NCBI GenBank assembly: GCA_964607445.1
Contig: CAZSKN010000028.1
Location: 1-25,868 of the forward strand
From: CALCKU01 sp964607445
GTDB taxonomy: Bacteria; Pseudomonadota; Alphaproteobacteria; Caulobacterales; Maricaulaceae
DNA length: 25,868 bases
Direction of reading: 5' to 3'
Below the pieces are notes generated by a model. That model saw only the letters and a list, made by a program, of their open reading frames with translations. It was not told the DNA's origin and searched no databases. The number at the start of each line of letters is the position of its first letter. The stretch's first letter is position 1. Below, piece by piece: positions 8,330-16,516 of the stretch. The position numbers and the translations under genes were made by a program.

Positions 8330-9244
8330 ATGAGTTTTTTACAAATCGGCAGTCTCAATATTGAACATTTATCCGGCGCGAGTCGCGAAGATAAAAAGCA
8401 AACCGCCTACGCTATTTCAGAACATATCGAAATGGCAGGGATCGACATATTGGCCTTGCAGGAAATTTATGTGACGTCCACGGATGACGACGGTAAACGG
8501 CGGAACAGCGAATTGGATCGCATATGCGAATTGTTAGAGGAGCATCTCCGGGTAAAATGGGATTATAAACTATACCCCAAACGCCAGGCCAATCGGAAGA
8601 CACAGCTTGTCGCCCTGCTATGGAATACGTCTAGAGTTCGTAAAAGCGATGAAATGAAAATCCCCGTGGAGCATGAGAAAGATGGTTTCCCACTATGGGA
8701 TCGTGCGCCTCATGCTGTGAAATTTTCCATGTTGATGGATGTCTGGGTAAAAACCGATGGCGTTTGGAAACAACAAGAAGAGCAGAAAAGCATTATCGTT
8801 ATTCCCGTTCATATGAAATCCAATTATGGCGGCCCCACAAAGGCCCGTCGCGTCCGCCAACACGAAGCTCAGACATTGGTCCACAACTTACCCGGGGTCC
8901 GGGAGACCTTGAAGGATGAAAGCATTGTCATCATTGGCGACACGAATTGTCTCAATGCCTATGAGCCTGCCATTGAAACCTTTGTGGACGCCGGTTTCCG
9001 GGATTTAAACAATAATGACAGCGCGACATATTGGAGTAAATCTTATGGCGAATCCCCTTTTGATCGGGCCTTTGTAGCCGAAGGACGCAATGAGTTTAAA
9101 TATACCCGACAATATGTATTGCGTTCCTCAGATTTAAATCGGCATGACAGATTTATCTCTGATCATTATATGATCAAAATCAGCGTAAAAACATATCTCG
9201 ATGACTCCGACCCAAGAGAGGACGCGGAGGACAACCAAGTCTAA
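8330..9244 (+). CDS. Endonuclease/exonuclease/phosphatase (EEP) family enzyme
   Basis: Sixth gene of the operon, 14 bases after the PLD gene, with AAAGGA upstream of the ATG. The 304-residue protein has the EEP fold signature in order: Asn10 near the N-terminus, the metal-binding Glu45 in LALQE, His161 in VHMKSN, GDTN with Asp204 and Asn206, Asp245 in PFDRAF, and Asp278-His279 in ISDH. All catalytic positions of the DNase I/exonuclease III-like family are present, so activity is expected. The family cleaves phosphodiesters in DNA or RNA, or phosphates from inositol and sphingolipids. No export signal is seen, so an intracellular nuclease is likely. It is the second phosphodiesterase in a row, which suggests successive processing of one substrate. 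Confidence 0.8.
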   Translation: MSFLQIGSLNIEHLSGASREDKKQTAYAISEHIEMAGIDILALQEIYVTSTDDDGKRRNSELDRICELLEEHLRVKWDYKLYPKRQANRKTQLVALLWNTSRVRKSDEMKIPVEHEKDGFPLWDRAPHAVKFSMLMDVWVKTDGVWKQQEEQKSIIVIPVHMKSNYGGPTKARRVRQHEAQTLVHNLPGVRETLKDESIVIIGDTNCLNAYEPAIETFVDAGFRDLNNNDSATYWSKSYGESPFDRAFVAEGRNEFKYTRQYVLRSSDLNRHDRFISDHYMIKISVKTYLDDSDPREDAEDNQV

Positions 9245-9253
9245 GGCAGGATT

Positions 9254-11596
9254 ATGAGATTTATCGATAGACAATCTGTTGAAGAACCCGGCATTTTGAG
9301 AAGTCGGCGCGTGGAGGAGGCAAAAAAAGCCGTGCGCGATTATCTGGATCAAGACGAGGGTATGCGTCGCCAAACCCGTATGCAGTTTTACCCAGAGCTT
9401 TATAGTAATGATGAAGTGAAGGCTCGAGTGAACGAACTTTTCGACGGCAAATGCACGTATTGCGAATCTCATGTTACGGTCAGTTCAAACGGGATGACGG
9501 AGCATTTCAGGCCTAAACAAAACGCCGGAAATGACATGAAATCAACGCAATTGGAGTATTACAACTGGCTCGCTTATGACTGGGAAAATCTCTATCTGAG
9601 TTGCCCGATTTGCAACCAAAATAAACGGAATTTTTTCCCTGTTGACGGTGACCGCGGCGCCCTTGGGGCATCCATAAGTGATCTCCGTCACAGCGAGGTC
9701 ACCCATATTATCGATCCGTGTTTTGATTCCCCTATGGCGCATCTCAATTTTGGGTTTGACGGGCGGGTTTATGCCCGGAGCGTCAAAGGTGCGAATACAA
9801 TATCCTTGTTAAAACTTAATCGTACGGCACTTGTGGAACAGCGCAGAGATCGATGCGACAACCTCTTCGTCGCACTGGAAGAAGATCCCTTTTTCTATCC
9901 CATAGCGGAAACCGGCTCTGAGAATCCCAGCGAGAAATTCTGTTTTGACAATATTGAGTATGCTGGTGCGATGACCAATGCGATCCTCAATGTGCAACAG
10001 GACAATAAAACAAATCTCAGTCAGTTCTTATCAAGGCTGAACGAACTAAGCGATGATGAGCGAAGCGCCGTATTACATGATTTAAAAAGCTATAATGTTC
10101 AGGATAGTTTTAAATCAAAAAAACAAGGCTGGAGTCTTGGACGCGCTTTTGACGACATTAGTAAAGTCTTTAGCAGTCGACAAAAACATGGCGAGGTCTT
10201 TCGCTCAAGAATTCTCGATGAGATGCAAACGGCTGATCATTACATCGGCCATATACATATTCAAAACTTTAAAATCCTGAAAGACATTGAAATCACCATC
10301 CCAGAGAAAGCTCAGACAAAAAAAGATCATCGCGTCGGAGACCATCCAGACAATTACGAAGATACCGGACTAGCTCCGTGCTTGATGCTATTAGGCGAGA
10401 ACGCAACTGGGAAAAGTACAATCTTGGAAGCTATCGCTTTAACTCTCATTGGGGCTGAGCACGCGAATAGACTAGCCAAACTGGTCGATGATGATATCTC
10501 TCCAAAAGGTCTAATATATCGTCCTAAACTATCTAAATGGGATAAGACGGCAACTGAGGATTTAAACGCAGTCGTCGAGTTGAGAGGATCTGGTAATCCT
10601 GCGCATATCATGGGTTCTGGATCTTCATCGAGATTTACAGGTACAAAAGACCCATCGAAAATCGTCCTGGGTTATGGTGCCCGTCGATATTTTGATAAGA
10701 AGTCCAAATTTAAACCTTCAGCCCCTCATCGCATCGTCAGCTTGTTTAATCCACTATCTACAATTGCTGACCCTGAAAGTTGGCTTTTAAAACAAGACAA
10801 AGATTTTGACGCAGTAACCAGAGCTTTAAAAAATATTCTGCTTTTGAACACAACCAGCAAATTTATAAAAAATGATGATGGAATTGTCATAGAAATTGAC
10901 GGACAAGAAACACAATTCAAACACTTATCCGTCGGCTACAAATCCGTTGTGGCTCTGGCTGTTGATATTATGCGAGAATTGCTAGTTCATTATGATAATT
11001 TGGAACAAGCAAGTGCTGTTGTCTTGATTGATGAAATTGAAACCCATCTTCATCCACGCTGGAAAATTCTGATCATGCAGAAATTGCGTGAAGCGATGCC
11101 AAAGGTGCAATTCATTGTTACAACGCATGATCCTCTTTGCTTGCGTGGCATGTATGACGGCGAAATATTTGTTCTGCGCCGCGCATTTGATGAAAAAAAA
11201 GATATCTATTCAGGACCGCCGGAAATCCATCCTTTAACCGTTATGCCAGGCATGGACTCAGACGACATACTTACTAGCGCAGGATTTGGCCTGACAACAA
11301 CATTTCTCGATGAAACAATCGAAGATGATATTTCTGAATATAGCCAATTACTTCTCTTGCAAAACCGCAAAACTTTAGATGACGAGGCTCTGGATGAGGA
11401 GGATTCTATACGATTGGACCGTATACGCCGTAGACTTGGGGGTACTGTTACTGGATTTGGGGCCAGCCCCATTGAAGAGGCTGTAATTCTAGAAAAACTC
11501 GACGAAACAGGCACGGATAGCACCTTAGATATGCCTTCCAATTTTGAAAAAATAATTGCGCAGGCTTATAAAGCCACAAAAAACAACCATGATTAA
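9254..11596 (+). CDS. HNH nuclease-AAA ATPase fusion (Septu-like, PtuB-PtuA order)
   Basis: Seventh gene of the operon, 9 bases after the EEP gene. The 780-residue protein has an N-terminal HNH domain: Cys67/Cys70 in CTYC, EHFRPK at 83-88, the WLAYDWENL block, and Cys117/Cys120 in CPIC. A linker follows to about 325, then an AAA_15/21-type ABC-like ATPase. The ATPase shows Walker A GENATGKST at 381-389, Walker B VLIDEIETHLHP with Asp593-Glu594, and the FIVTTHDP switch region. In Septu defence PtuA (ATPase) and PtuB (HNH) are separate; here one chain carries both, with the nuclease first, and another HNH gene follows. GC drops inside the gene: a hand count gives about 48% for 9541-9720 and 36% for 10801-10980, a possible fusion or recombination boundary. 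It probably senses infection and cleaves nucleic acid, by analogy. Confidence 0.85.
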   Translation: MRFIDRQSVEEPGILRSRRVEEAKKAVRDYLDQDEGMRRQTRMQFYPELYSNDEVKARVNELFDGKCTYCESHVTVSSNGMTEHFRPKQNAGNDMKSTQLEYYNWLAYDWENLYLSCPICNQNKRNFFPVDGDRGALGASISDLRHSEVTHIIDPCFDSPMAHLNFGFDGRVYARSVKGANTISLLKLNRTALVEQRRDRCDNLFVALEEDPFFYPIAETGSENPSEKFCFDNIEYAGAMTNAILNVQQDNKTNLSQFLSRLNELSDDERSAVLHDLKSYNVQDSFKSKKQGWSLGRAFDDISKVFSSRQKHGEVFRSRILDEMQTADHYIGHIHIQNFKILKDIEITIPEKAQTKKDHRVGDHPDNYEDTGLAPCLMLLGENATGKSTILEAIALTLIGAEHANRLAKLVDDDISPKGLIYRPKLSKWDKTATEDLNAVVELRGSGNPAHIMGSGSSSRFTGTKDPSKIVLGYGARRYFDKKSKFKPSAPHRIVSLFNPLSTIADPESWLLKQDKDFDAVTRALKNILLLNTTSKFIKNDDGIVIEIDGQETQFKHLSVGYKSVVALAVDIMRELLVHYDNLEQASAVVLIDEIETHLHPRWKILIMQKLREAMPKVQFIVTTHDPLCLRGMYDGEIFVLRRAFDEKKDIYSGPPEIHPLTVMPGMDSDDILTSAGFGLTTTFLDETIEDDISEYSQLLLLQNRKTLDDEALDEEDSIRLDRIRRRLGGTVTGFGASPIEEAVILEKLDETGTDSTLDMPSNFEKIIAQAYKATKNNHD

Positions 11597-12455
11597 ACTC
11601 GAAAGACAACAGGAACCGCCTGAATTCCAAAACGCTGCCCTTGCAGCCAGGACTGCTGTACAATCGGTTTTTCGAAATTTTTTGGAATTGGACGTTACAA
11701 CTAAGGGGCCAAATTATCCTGATGTTGACGATGTTTGGGGTCGCTTCAAAGGAAAGCTTTCAGAGGCATATTATAAGCGATGTGCCTACTGCGAGGATTT
11801 TGCAATCGGAACTGCACCAGGAGATGTAGAGCATTACAGGCCTAAAAAACGAATTCGACAGCTTGATCCTCAACATGTAGGAAAAGAAAAAGAGCATCTA
11901 ATTAACCTAACCGGACGTAAATATGTTGATGGTTGCACAACAGGTTATTGGTGGTTGGCCTATGATTGGGACAATTATTTACTCGCATGTCCGCCGTGTA
12001 ATCAAAAATGGAAGAGCGATGTGTTTCCTGTCAAGGACGATACAAACATTCGTAATCGACCGCTCATCTCTAACCATCATAATGAAATTCCATTACTTAT
12101 TAATCCGACTGATACTGATCCTGATGAACATTTGCAATTTCAAGCCGATGGTACTGTTATTGGACTAACCGAAGAGGGCTGGGCAACAATCGCCACAGTG
12201 GGACTATGGAGACCATCTTTGGTAAAAAAAAGAGCCGACCGGTTAAAATCGATTGAGTGGAATATCCAATCTATAGAGAAGGAAATGCAAATGGTTGTCC
12301 CCAATTTTGATAACATCCGTGTTGCCGCCAAAAATATTGTTTGGAGTGGAAATTATAATTCTCTTAGCAACCTGTTTCCAGGAGTGATTCGAAACTACTT
12401 CCAACGGCGCGCCAATATGGATTGGGATAAACTCATCGAGTTAGCAAACCCGTAA
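11589..12455 (+). CDS. HNH endonuclease, PtuB-like
   Basis: Last gene of the operon. The ATG at 11589 overlaps the ATPase stop (ATGATTAA), which signals translational coupling. An upstream in-frame start at 11556 would add 11 residues inside the ATPase gene and is less likely, because the MIKLER opening is typical for this family. The 288-residue protein has Cys65/Cys68 in CAYC, EHYRPK at 81-86, the block GYWWLAYDWDN, and CPPCNQKWK with the second zinc Cys pair. It is clearly a relative of the HNH half of the preceding fusion protein, so the operon carries two HNH copies. PtuB-type proteins act with PtuA-type ATPases as nucleases in Septu and in some retron systems. No terminator is visible after the stop. 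Confidence 0.85.
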   Translation: MIKLERQQEPPEFQNAALAARTAVQSVFRNFLELDVTTKGPNYPDVDDVWGRFKGKLSEAYYKRCAYCEDFAIGTAPGDVEHYRPKKRIRQLDPQHVGKEKEHLINLTGRKYVDGCTTGYWWLAYDWDNYLLACPPCNQKWKSDVFPVKDDTNIRNRPLISNHHNEIPLLINPTDTDPDEHLQFQADGTVIGLTEEGWATIATVGLWRPSLVKKRADRLKSIEWNIQSIEKEMQMVVPNFDNIRVAAKNIVWSGNYNSLSNLFPGVIRNYFQRRANMDWDKLIELANP

Positions 12456-12521
12456 AATAGTAAGCACAGAAACTGTCGCTCTACGCGGTAAGCTAGCGTC
12501 GATATTGAAGCGGTTTCAATT

Positions 12522-12557
12522 TTGACCTACAAATACCCCACAACTTGACCCACAAAT
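12522..12557. repeat. Direct repeat TTGACCYACAAAT, two copies
   Basis: TTGACCTACAAAT (12522-12534) and TTGACCCACAAAT (12545-12557) differ by one base and are spaced 23 bases start to start. A third partial TTGACC lies at 12562. They could be recombinase or regulator binding sites. Confidence 0.5.
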
Positions 12558-12716
12558 TTTGTTGACCGAGTCGCTAAGTCATTGTAATATATTGATATTA
12601 AAGGAAGATATGCGGCTTCTCGGCCGCACCAATCCTTAAATTAGCAGACGGCACTCCGTCTCTAAGCGGTTGAAATAATTAGTTTTAATGTTTCTCTTGA
12701 AATTTGGCCCTTAGCC

Positions 12717-12739
12717 AAGTGAGTACAAAAGTGAGTACA
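12717..12739. repeat. Direct repeat AAGTGAGTACA, two copies
   Basis: Exact 11-base copies at 12717-12727 and 12729-12739, 12 bases apart start to start, about 55 bases upstream of the integrase ATG. Candidate arm-type integrase sites or an autoregulatory operator. Confidence 0.55.
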
Positions 12740-12792
12740 GTTTTCGGGTACAGTCCGGAAAGTGATCTCACCATATTGAGAGGAAAACTACG

Positions 12793-13122
12793 ATGCATGG
12801 CCGTCATATCAAAAAACGAGGTCAAAAGTGGCATTACTATAGAAATCGTCCAAAACGGTTTGACGATGTAGAGATGCGTTCTGTAATCACGTTTTCGCTG
12901 CATACAAGTAGCGTCTCAGAAGCGAAACTTAAAGCGGCGCAAATTTCACATGACTTAGAAAAGCAATGGATGGAAGCCCAATCTCGAGGCGTGTCGTTAG
13001 TTAGTCAATCTAAGGGTCAACAATATGCCGGAGCAGTTGCCGCCAACCAAGCCTATGGATTTCAGCATACATCTGCAGCCAACTTGTCGGAGAGTGAATT
13101 ACTGAACCGTCTACGTTTTTGA
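12793..13122 (+). CDS. Tyrosine integrase, N-terminal part (frameshifted)
   Basis: This 109-residue frame carries the N-terminal arm-binding-like part of a phage-type integrase, with the opening KKRGQKWHYYRNRP, a region seen in integrases of the DUF6538 type. It stops at 13120-13122 at the end of a T5 run. The catalytic part continues in the -1 frame at 13119, so the two frames together would make a protein of about 425 residues, normal for this family. The break is either a real mutation, a sequencing error in the homopolymer, or, less likely, programmed frameshifting. The location just after the defence-like operon suggests it mobilises, or once mobilised, that cargo. Confidence 0.7.
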   Translation: MHGRHIKKRGQKWHYYRNRPKRFDDVEMRSVITFSLHTSSVSEAKLKAAQISHDLEKQWMEAQSRGVSLVSQSKGQQYAGAVAANQAYGFQHTSAANLSESELLNRLRF

Positions 13123-14078
13123 TTGCCGGTAAGGCAATTAACGGGGAAGAAAAGGCCATAATAGGCCTTGTTGAAAAACCCCAACTATCTTTGATGCAAT
13201 CTTTTGAACGCTTTTGGGCACATATCGAGGACGAATGGACGAATCTTAGTCCTGATCAAAAACGTTGTAAACGGAATGTGTACCTCAAATCAGTTCGTCA
13301 TTTTGAAGAAGCTATCGGCGCAGTCATTCTGTATGAAATCACACGTACACATGCCATGGAATTCCGGGCATGGTGGATGAAGCGAAAAAAGGAAAACGGC
13401 TTAAAAAGCTGTACGGCTAATCGAGAATTAGATTCTATTAGGCGGCTCATTCGGGTCAATTTTGATATTGATGGATTTGAAGGTAAAAATCCTTTTGACC
13501 GTGTTCGTCTAAAAAAAGAAGTGAAGGTAAGACGGTCTCCTATTTCCAGTAACATGATTCAAAATAAAATACTGACTGATGGGAAATTGGATGGTCTGCA
13601 TAAAGATTTCCAGCTCTTGGTTAGATTGGTGATCAATACTGGTATGAGACCGCTCGAAGCGATCGGACTTGAATTGAAGGACTTTAAACTAGATCAAGAA
13701 ATTCCTCATGTTCATGTTCGGCAAAATAGCATTAGAGTTCTGAAAACGCCTCACTCCGAGAGACTCATTCCGCTTGTAGGCGTGTCTCTGGACGCTGCGA
13801 AAGAACTTGTCGAACAAGGAGGCTGGGGTAAGCGGCTAGGTAAAAATATGTATGCTACAACCATCATTAATAGGCATTTCAGAACCACCCATACTTTTGA
13901 CAAGGAAAAACAGTCATTTTATTCACTCCGTCATTGGTTCCAAGATCAACTGACCCAACTAGGTACTGTAGACCGTGTTCAATGCCAATTGATGGGACAC
14001 AAGTTTAATCGGCCCATATATGGTGATGGTGCGCCCTTAAACATGCTTCGGGACACGATTGCCAAGTTCGCGCTTTAA
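13119..14078 (+). CDS. Tyrosine integrase, core-binding and catalytic part (frameshifted)
   Basis: The frame overlaps the N-terminal part by four bases (TTGA). A start at TTG 13119 is only nominal; real translation would need a frameshift or a later start. It has a SAM-like core-binding region (about 20-120) followed by the catalytic domain. Numbering from 13119, Arg177 (NTGMRPLEAIG), Lys209 (LKTPHSERLIPL), Arg271 in YSLRHWF, His294 in LMGHK and the nucleophile Tyr301 in RPIYG are all present. The usual His of the HxxR box is Tyr268. The catalytic set is therefore intact apart from the split. The gene is convergent with the small minus-strand gene ending at 14080. Confidence 0.75.
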   Translation: MIAGKAINGEEKAIIGLVEKPQLSLMQSFERFWAHIEDEWTNLSPDQKRCKRNVYLKSVRHFEEAIGAVILYEITRTHAMEFRAWWMKRKKENGLKSCTANRELDSIRRLIRVNFDIDGFEGKNPFDRVRLKKEVKVRRSPISSNMIQNKILTDGKLDGLHKDFQLLVRLVINTGMRPLEAIGLELKDFKLDQEIPHVHVRQNSIRVLKTPHSERLIPLVGVSLDAAKELVEQGGWGKRLGKNMYATTIINRHFRTTHTFDKEKQSFYSLRHWFQDQLTQLGTVDRVQCQLMGHKFNRPIYGDGAPLNMLRDTIAKFAL

Positions 14079-14079
14079 A

Positions 14080-14277
14080 TCACGACGCCAGACTTTGAAG
14101 ATAATCTAAAGTCGTTTTATCAGATTGTTGGGTCTCTTTTATATCTTTCAACCGCTTATGTATCTGGAGGATAAGACGCTGCTCTCTGTCAGTAGCACCG
14201 ATCAAGAGGTTGCCCAGTAATGTTTCCATTCGGGCAAACTCGTCTGCTGTCAGAAAATGTGAGCTGACCTTCTCCAA
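14080..14277 (-). CDS. Small hypothetical protein at the end of the kinase operon
   Basis: A 65-residue frame lies just downstream of the kinase stop, starting from TTG with no good ribosome site, so the start and even the reality of the gene are uncertain. The product is charged and mostly helical, without cysteines or a membrane segment. Its position at the end of the minus-strand TerY-P-type operon is the main support. No function is recognised. Confidence 0.4.
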   Translation of the reverse strand: MEKVSSHFLTADEFARMETLLGNLLIGATDREQRLILQIHKRLKDIKETQQSDKTTLDYLQSLAS

Positions 14278-14280
14278 GAC

Positions 14281-15513
14281 TTAGACACTAATATCAATGT
14301 GTAAATCAGCGAGTTTCAACGCAATAGGCGCAAGCGCCATATCATCCAAGGACACCCAAGTTTCATGTAGATTATGCCATTGTCCACCCTTGAGCATCCG
14401 TGTCGGGTTGCGCCCAATGTGACGTAAAAACACCCTCTGTCCTATAGGAGTAATCTCAAGGTGGCGGCCAGAGACACTCGGCTTTTGTCCGCCAAGATTG
14501 CCACGTCCCAATATAATAGGCTGCCCATCATGCAAGGTAAGTCCGTAACGTGTCCCCAAAGTAGGAATAGTTACTTTTAACTGGCTGATACGTGGGAGTA
14601 CATCGCCTTCAATGCTCACCTGACACCACGGGCAGTGCTTATGGCTGGAGGTTATCACAAATGCGTTTCCACAATCGTGAATAACAATGTCATGTAGAGC
14701 TTGCCCAAAAGCGCGCCGCCATTTATCGGCTGAGGGCCGTTGATTAGGATCAAGGGAGAAAGCCGCATCAAACAATGCTGGCAAGCTATCTCCTAATGCT
14801 TCAATCGGTACGTCATCAGGCCCGCAGGACATCGTTCGTTCCGGCCAAATACCCGATGTCAGGATCATTTTCATATCAGATGGCACACGTGCCGCATCAG
14901 CTGGGTGGCGACGCATGATCAGGATATTATAGATAATCCCGGCTGCAAAGCGGTCACTCTCGATGTCCGGCGTATGACCCGAACTGCCTCTCAACTCTGG
15001 TGCCATCATCATGCCCCAACCGCCCATTGTCGGAGCCGGGGCATTTGGATGTGTACTGGCAAAATTATCAAAATCGATCAGATAGACCTCACCTTTGTTG
15101 GTGATGATGATATTGGACGGGGCTATATCACCATGCGCAATCCCTTGTTCTTCCAAAATCGTCATCAAGCAGGCAAGGTGAAAAGCTAGCTCCATATTTT
15201 CTGGAAAGGTTCGAGCGTCAGATAATAGGTCATGTCCGGGCGCGAAGGGAGCCAAGTGGACAATTTCGTCATTACCATCCAGATTGACCGCTATTGGTGC
15301 GGCTAGAAATGGGCTTAACGTCGGCAGCGCTTTATCCACTAAGAATTTTGTGCGATCTTGCGCGACCTGAGTTATCGGCAAATATTTGACCACCAATCCA
15401 ACCTTAGGGTCATTGGTTAGAGCAACCTGTTCGGCGCGTCCTTGTCCGCCAGTTCCTAAATGAGGATTGATCACATTTAGAATAATACCGTCAATATCGT
15501 AAGTCTTAGGCAT
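14281..15513 (-). CDS. Ser/Thr protein kinase with zinc knuckle and FHA domain (TerY-P type)
   Basis: A 410-residue protein. The kinase domain covers about 10-275: glycine loop GTGGQG (20-25), Lys43, catalytic loop HGDIAPSN with His127, Asp129 and Asn134, and the metal motif LIDFD with Asp148 (DFD in place of DFG). A short zinc-binding stretch follows with Cys281 and CPWC at 294-297. The C-terminus is an FHA domain (about 318-410) with GR at 336-337 and SGRH at 349-351, which binds phosphothreonine. Kinases of this build form the TerY-P triad with a PP2C phosphatase and a vWA protein, known from comparative genomics of tellurite/stress systems. The start overlaps the phosphatase gene by 8 bases, which implies coupled translation. 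It probably phosphorylates a triad partner whose phosphosites are read by the FHA domain. Confidence 0.85.
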   Translation of the reverse strand: MPKTYDIDGIILNVINPHLGTGGQGRAEQVALTNDPKVGLVVKYLPITQVAQDRTKFLVDKALPTLSPFLAAPIAVNLDGNDEIVHLAPFAPGHDLLSDARTFPENMELAFHLACLMTILEEQGIAHGDIAPSNIIITNKGEVYLIDFDNFASTHPNAPAPTMGGWGMMMAPELRGSSGHTPDIESDRFAAGIIYNILIMRRHPADAARVPSDMKMILTSGIWPERTMSCGPDDVPIEALGDSLPALFDAAFSLDPNQRPSADKWRRAFGQALHDIVIHDCGNAFVITSSHKHCPWCQVSIEGDVLPRISQLKVTIPTLGTRYGLTLHDGQPIILGRGNLGGQKPSVSGRHLEITPIGQRVFLRHIGRNPTRMLKGGQWHNLHETWVSLDDMALAPIALKLADLHIDISV

Positions 15514-16516
15514 TAGACATATCCTCCGCGTTATCAGACAATCCTAAGGTGCCCGCTGAACGCTCAGTGAGATGCGCCAAGACCAAAGTCATATTGTCAT
15601 CATGCAGATAGGCATCAGTCTTTGGGTCACGAGCTTCCTCGATCTGGGTCAGAAAATTATCAACCAACCCGTGCTGCGTTCCATTAATGAGATGATTTGC
15701 AAAAGCTTCCCGTTTTTCAGCAAAGTCCTGATAGGGAAATAAGTCACTGGCTCCGTCTGACATCAACATCAATGTTGTGCTGGGTTCCAAGGTCACTAAG
15801 CCAGTGCGAGGAGGCACATCGCAGTTACCCCCGATGTAACCTGTGATAATGTTGTCAGGCTGACCCAAAATATGGTGGGGAACCAATATCTGACTAACCA
15901 TGCCGTCTGGCCAGATAGCCGCTAACGCTCCGTCGCCCAGAGTAGCATAGGTTAGTATATTATCTTTGACATGCACGAGGACCGCAGTTGTCAGCCCAGT
16001 AAGCTCTTTAAGCTTGGCAGATTTTCGGGCTCGTTCAATTGCTAGCTTAAGTCGCTCACCGGCGCTCAAACCTTCTCCTGATGTTTCCTTCATAGTTGCA
16101 AGGCAGATGTCTGAAGCGGATAGAGCGGCTTGATGCCCGCCTACAATTCCCCCCGCACCGTCAAATACTGCTAGAAAGCCTGATGTTTCACATTCCTGCC
16201 ATATGGTAAACGTATCTTGGTTTTCTGAGCGAAATTTGCCTAAACGAGTCGAGCCATTAAAATTCCATCTGAAGACATTGTCTGAAAAGTCAGAGCAATC
16301 CTCAGATTTTTTGGGGGGTGGAGTATCTTTAGTAGTTTCGACATCATCATTTGCTCTATCTGTCATGGCTATGTCCTTTACGTATTTGGCGATGCGCCAG
16401 GAAAAGAAGGTCGACAGGCTAGTCGCGGCGTACACTCCGCTCATGTGAATGGTTTTCCAGGGTAGCGCGCGGGCTTGCTCGATTATGAAATTTTGTATGA
16501 AGTCGGGATCGATCAT
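15506..16516 (-). CDS. PP2C-family protein phosphatase (TerY-P type)
   Basis: A 336-residue protein. The PP2C metal-binding motifs are present: ENQD (98-101), FDGAGG with Asp119-Gly120, the LGDGAL block, SDGASDLF, and HDDNMTLV near the C-terminus. An N-terminal extension of about 85 residues includes a moderately hydrophobic stretch (about 24-45) that could be a membrane anchor. It should reverse the phosphorylation made by the kinase encoded next to it. The start codon shares a base with the stop of the preceding small gene (TAATG), and its own end overlaps the kinase start by 8 bases, so the three are one translationally coupled operon. Confidence 0.85.
   Translation of the reverse strand: MIDPDFIQNFIIEQARALPWKTIHMSGVYAATSLSTFFSWRIAKYVKDIAMTDRANDDVETTKDTPPPKKSEDCSDFSDNVFRWNFNGSTRLGKFRSENQDTFTIWQECETSGFLAVFDGAGGIVGGHQAALSASDICLATMKETSGEGLSAGERLKLAIERARKSAKLKELTGLTTAVLVHVKDNILTYATLGDGALAAIWPDGMVSQILVPHHILGQPDNIITGYIGGNCDVPPRTGLVTLEPSTTLMLMSDGASDLFPYQDFAEKREAFANHLINGTQHGLVDNFLTQIEEARDPKTDAYLHDDNMTLVLAHLTERSAGTLGLSDNAEDMSNA

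Larger units (their letters stand above)
12456..12792. other. Intergenic region between the operon and the split integrase
   Basis: About 340 bases with no gene recognised. It holds two sets of direct repeats (12522-12557 and 12717-12739) and two small perfect hairpins: TGCGGC/GCCGCA (12611-12616 with 12623-12628, loop TTCTCG) and AGACGG/CCGTCT (12646-12651 with 12656-12661, loop CACT). Such dense short repeats directly before an integrase gene fit arm-type recombinase binding sites or attachment DNA, but no core site was identified. Confidence 0.5.

Noticed and set aside
12605..12665. tRNA or tmRNA end, because GCCGCACCA resembles a tRNA 3' end
   Set aside because: No T-loop, anticodon stem or acceptor partner could be folded around it; it is better described as two small hairpins.
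13108..13130. Programmed -1 frameshift in the integrase
   Set aside because: The T5 run is a poor slippery heptamer and no stimulatory stem-loop was evident; mutation or sequencing error is simpler.
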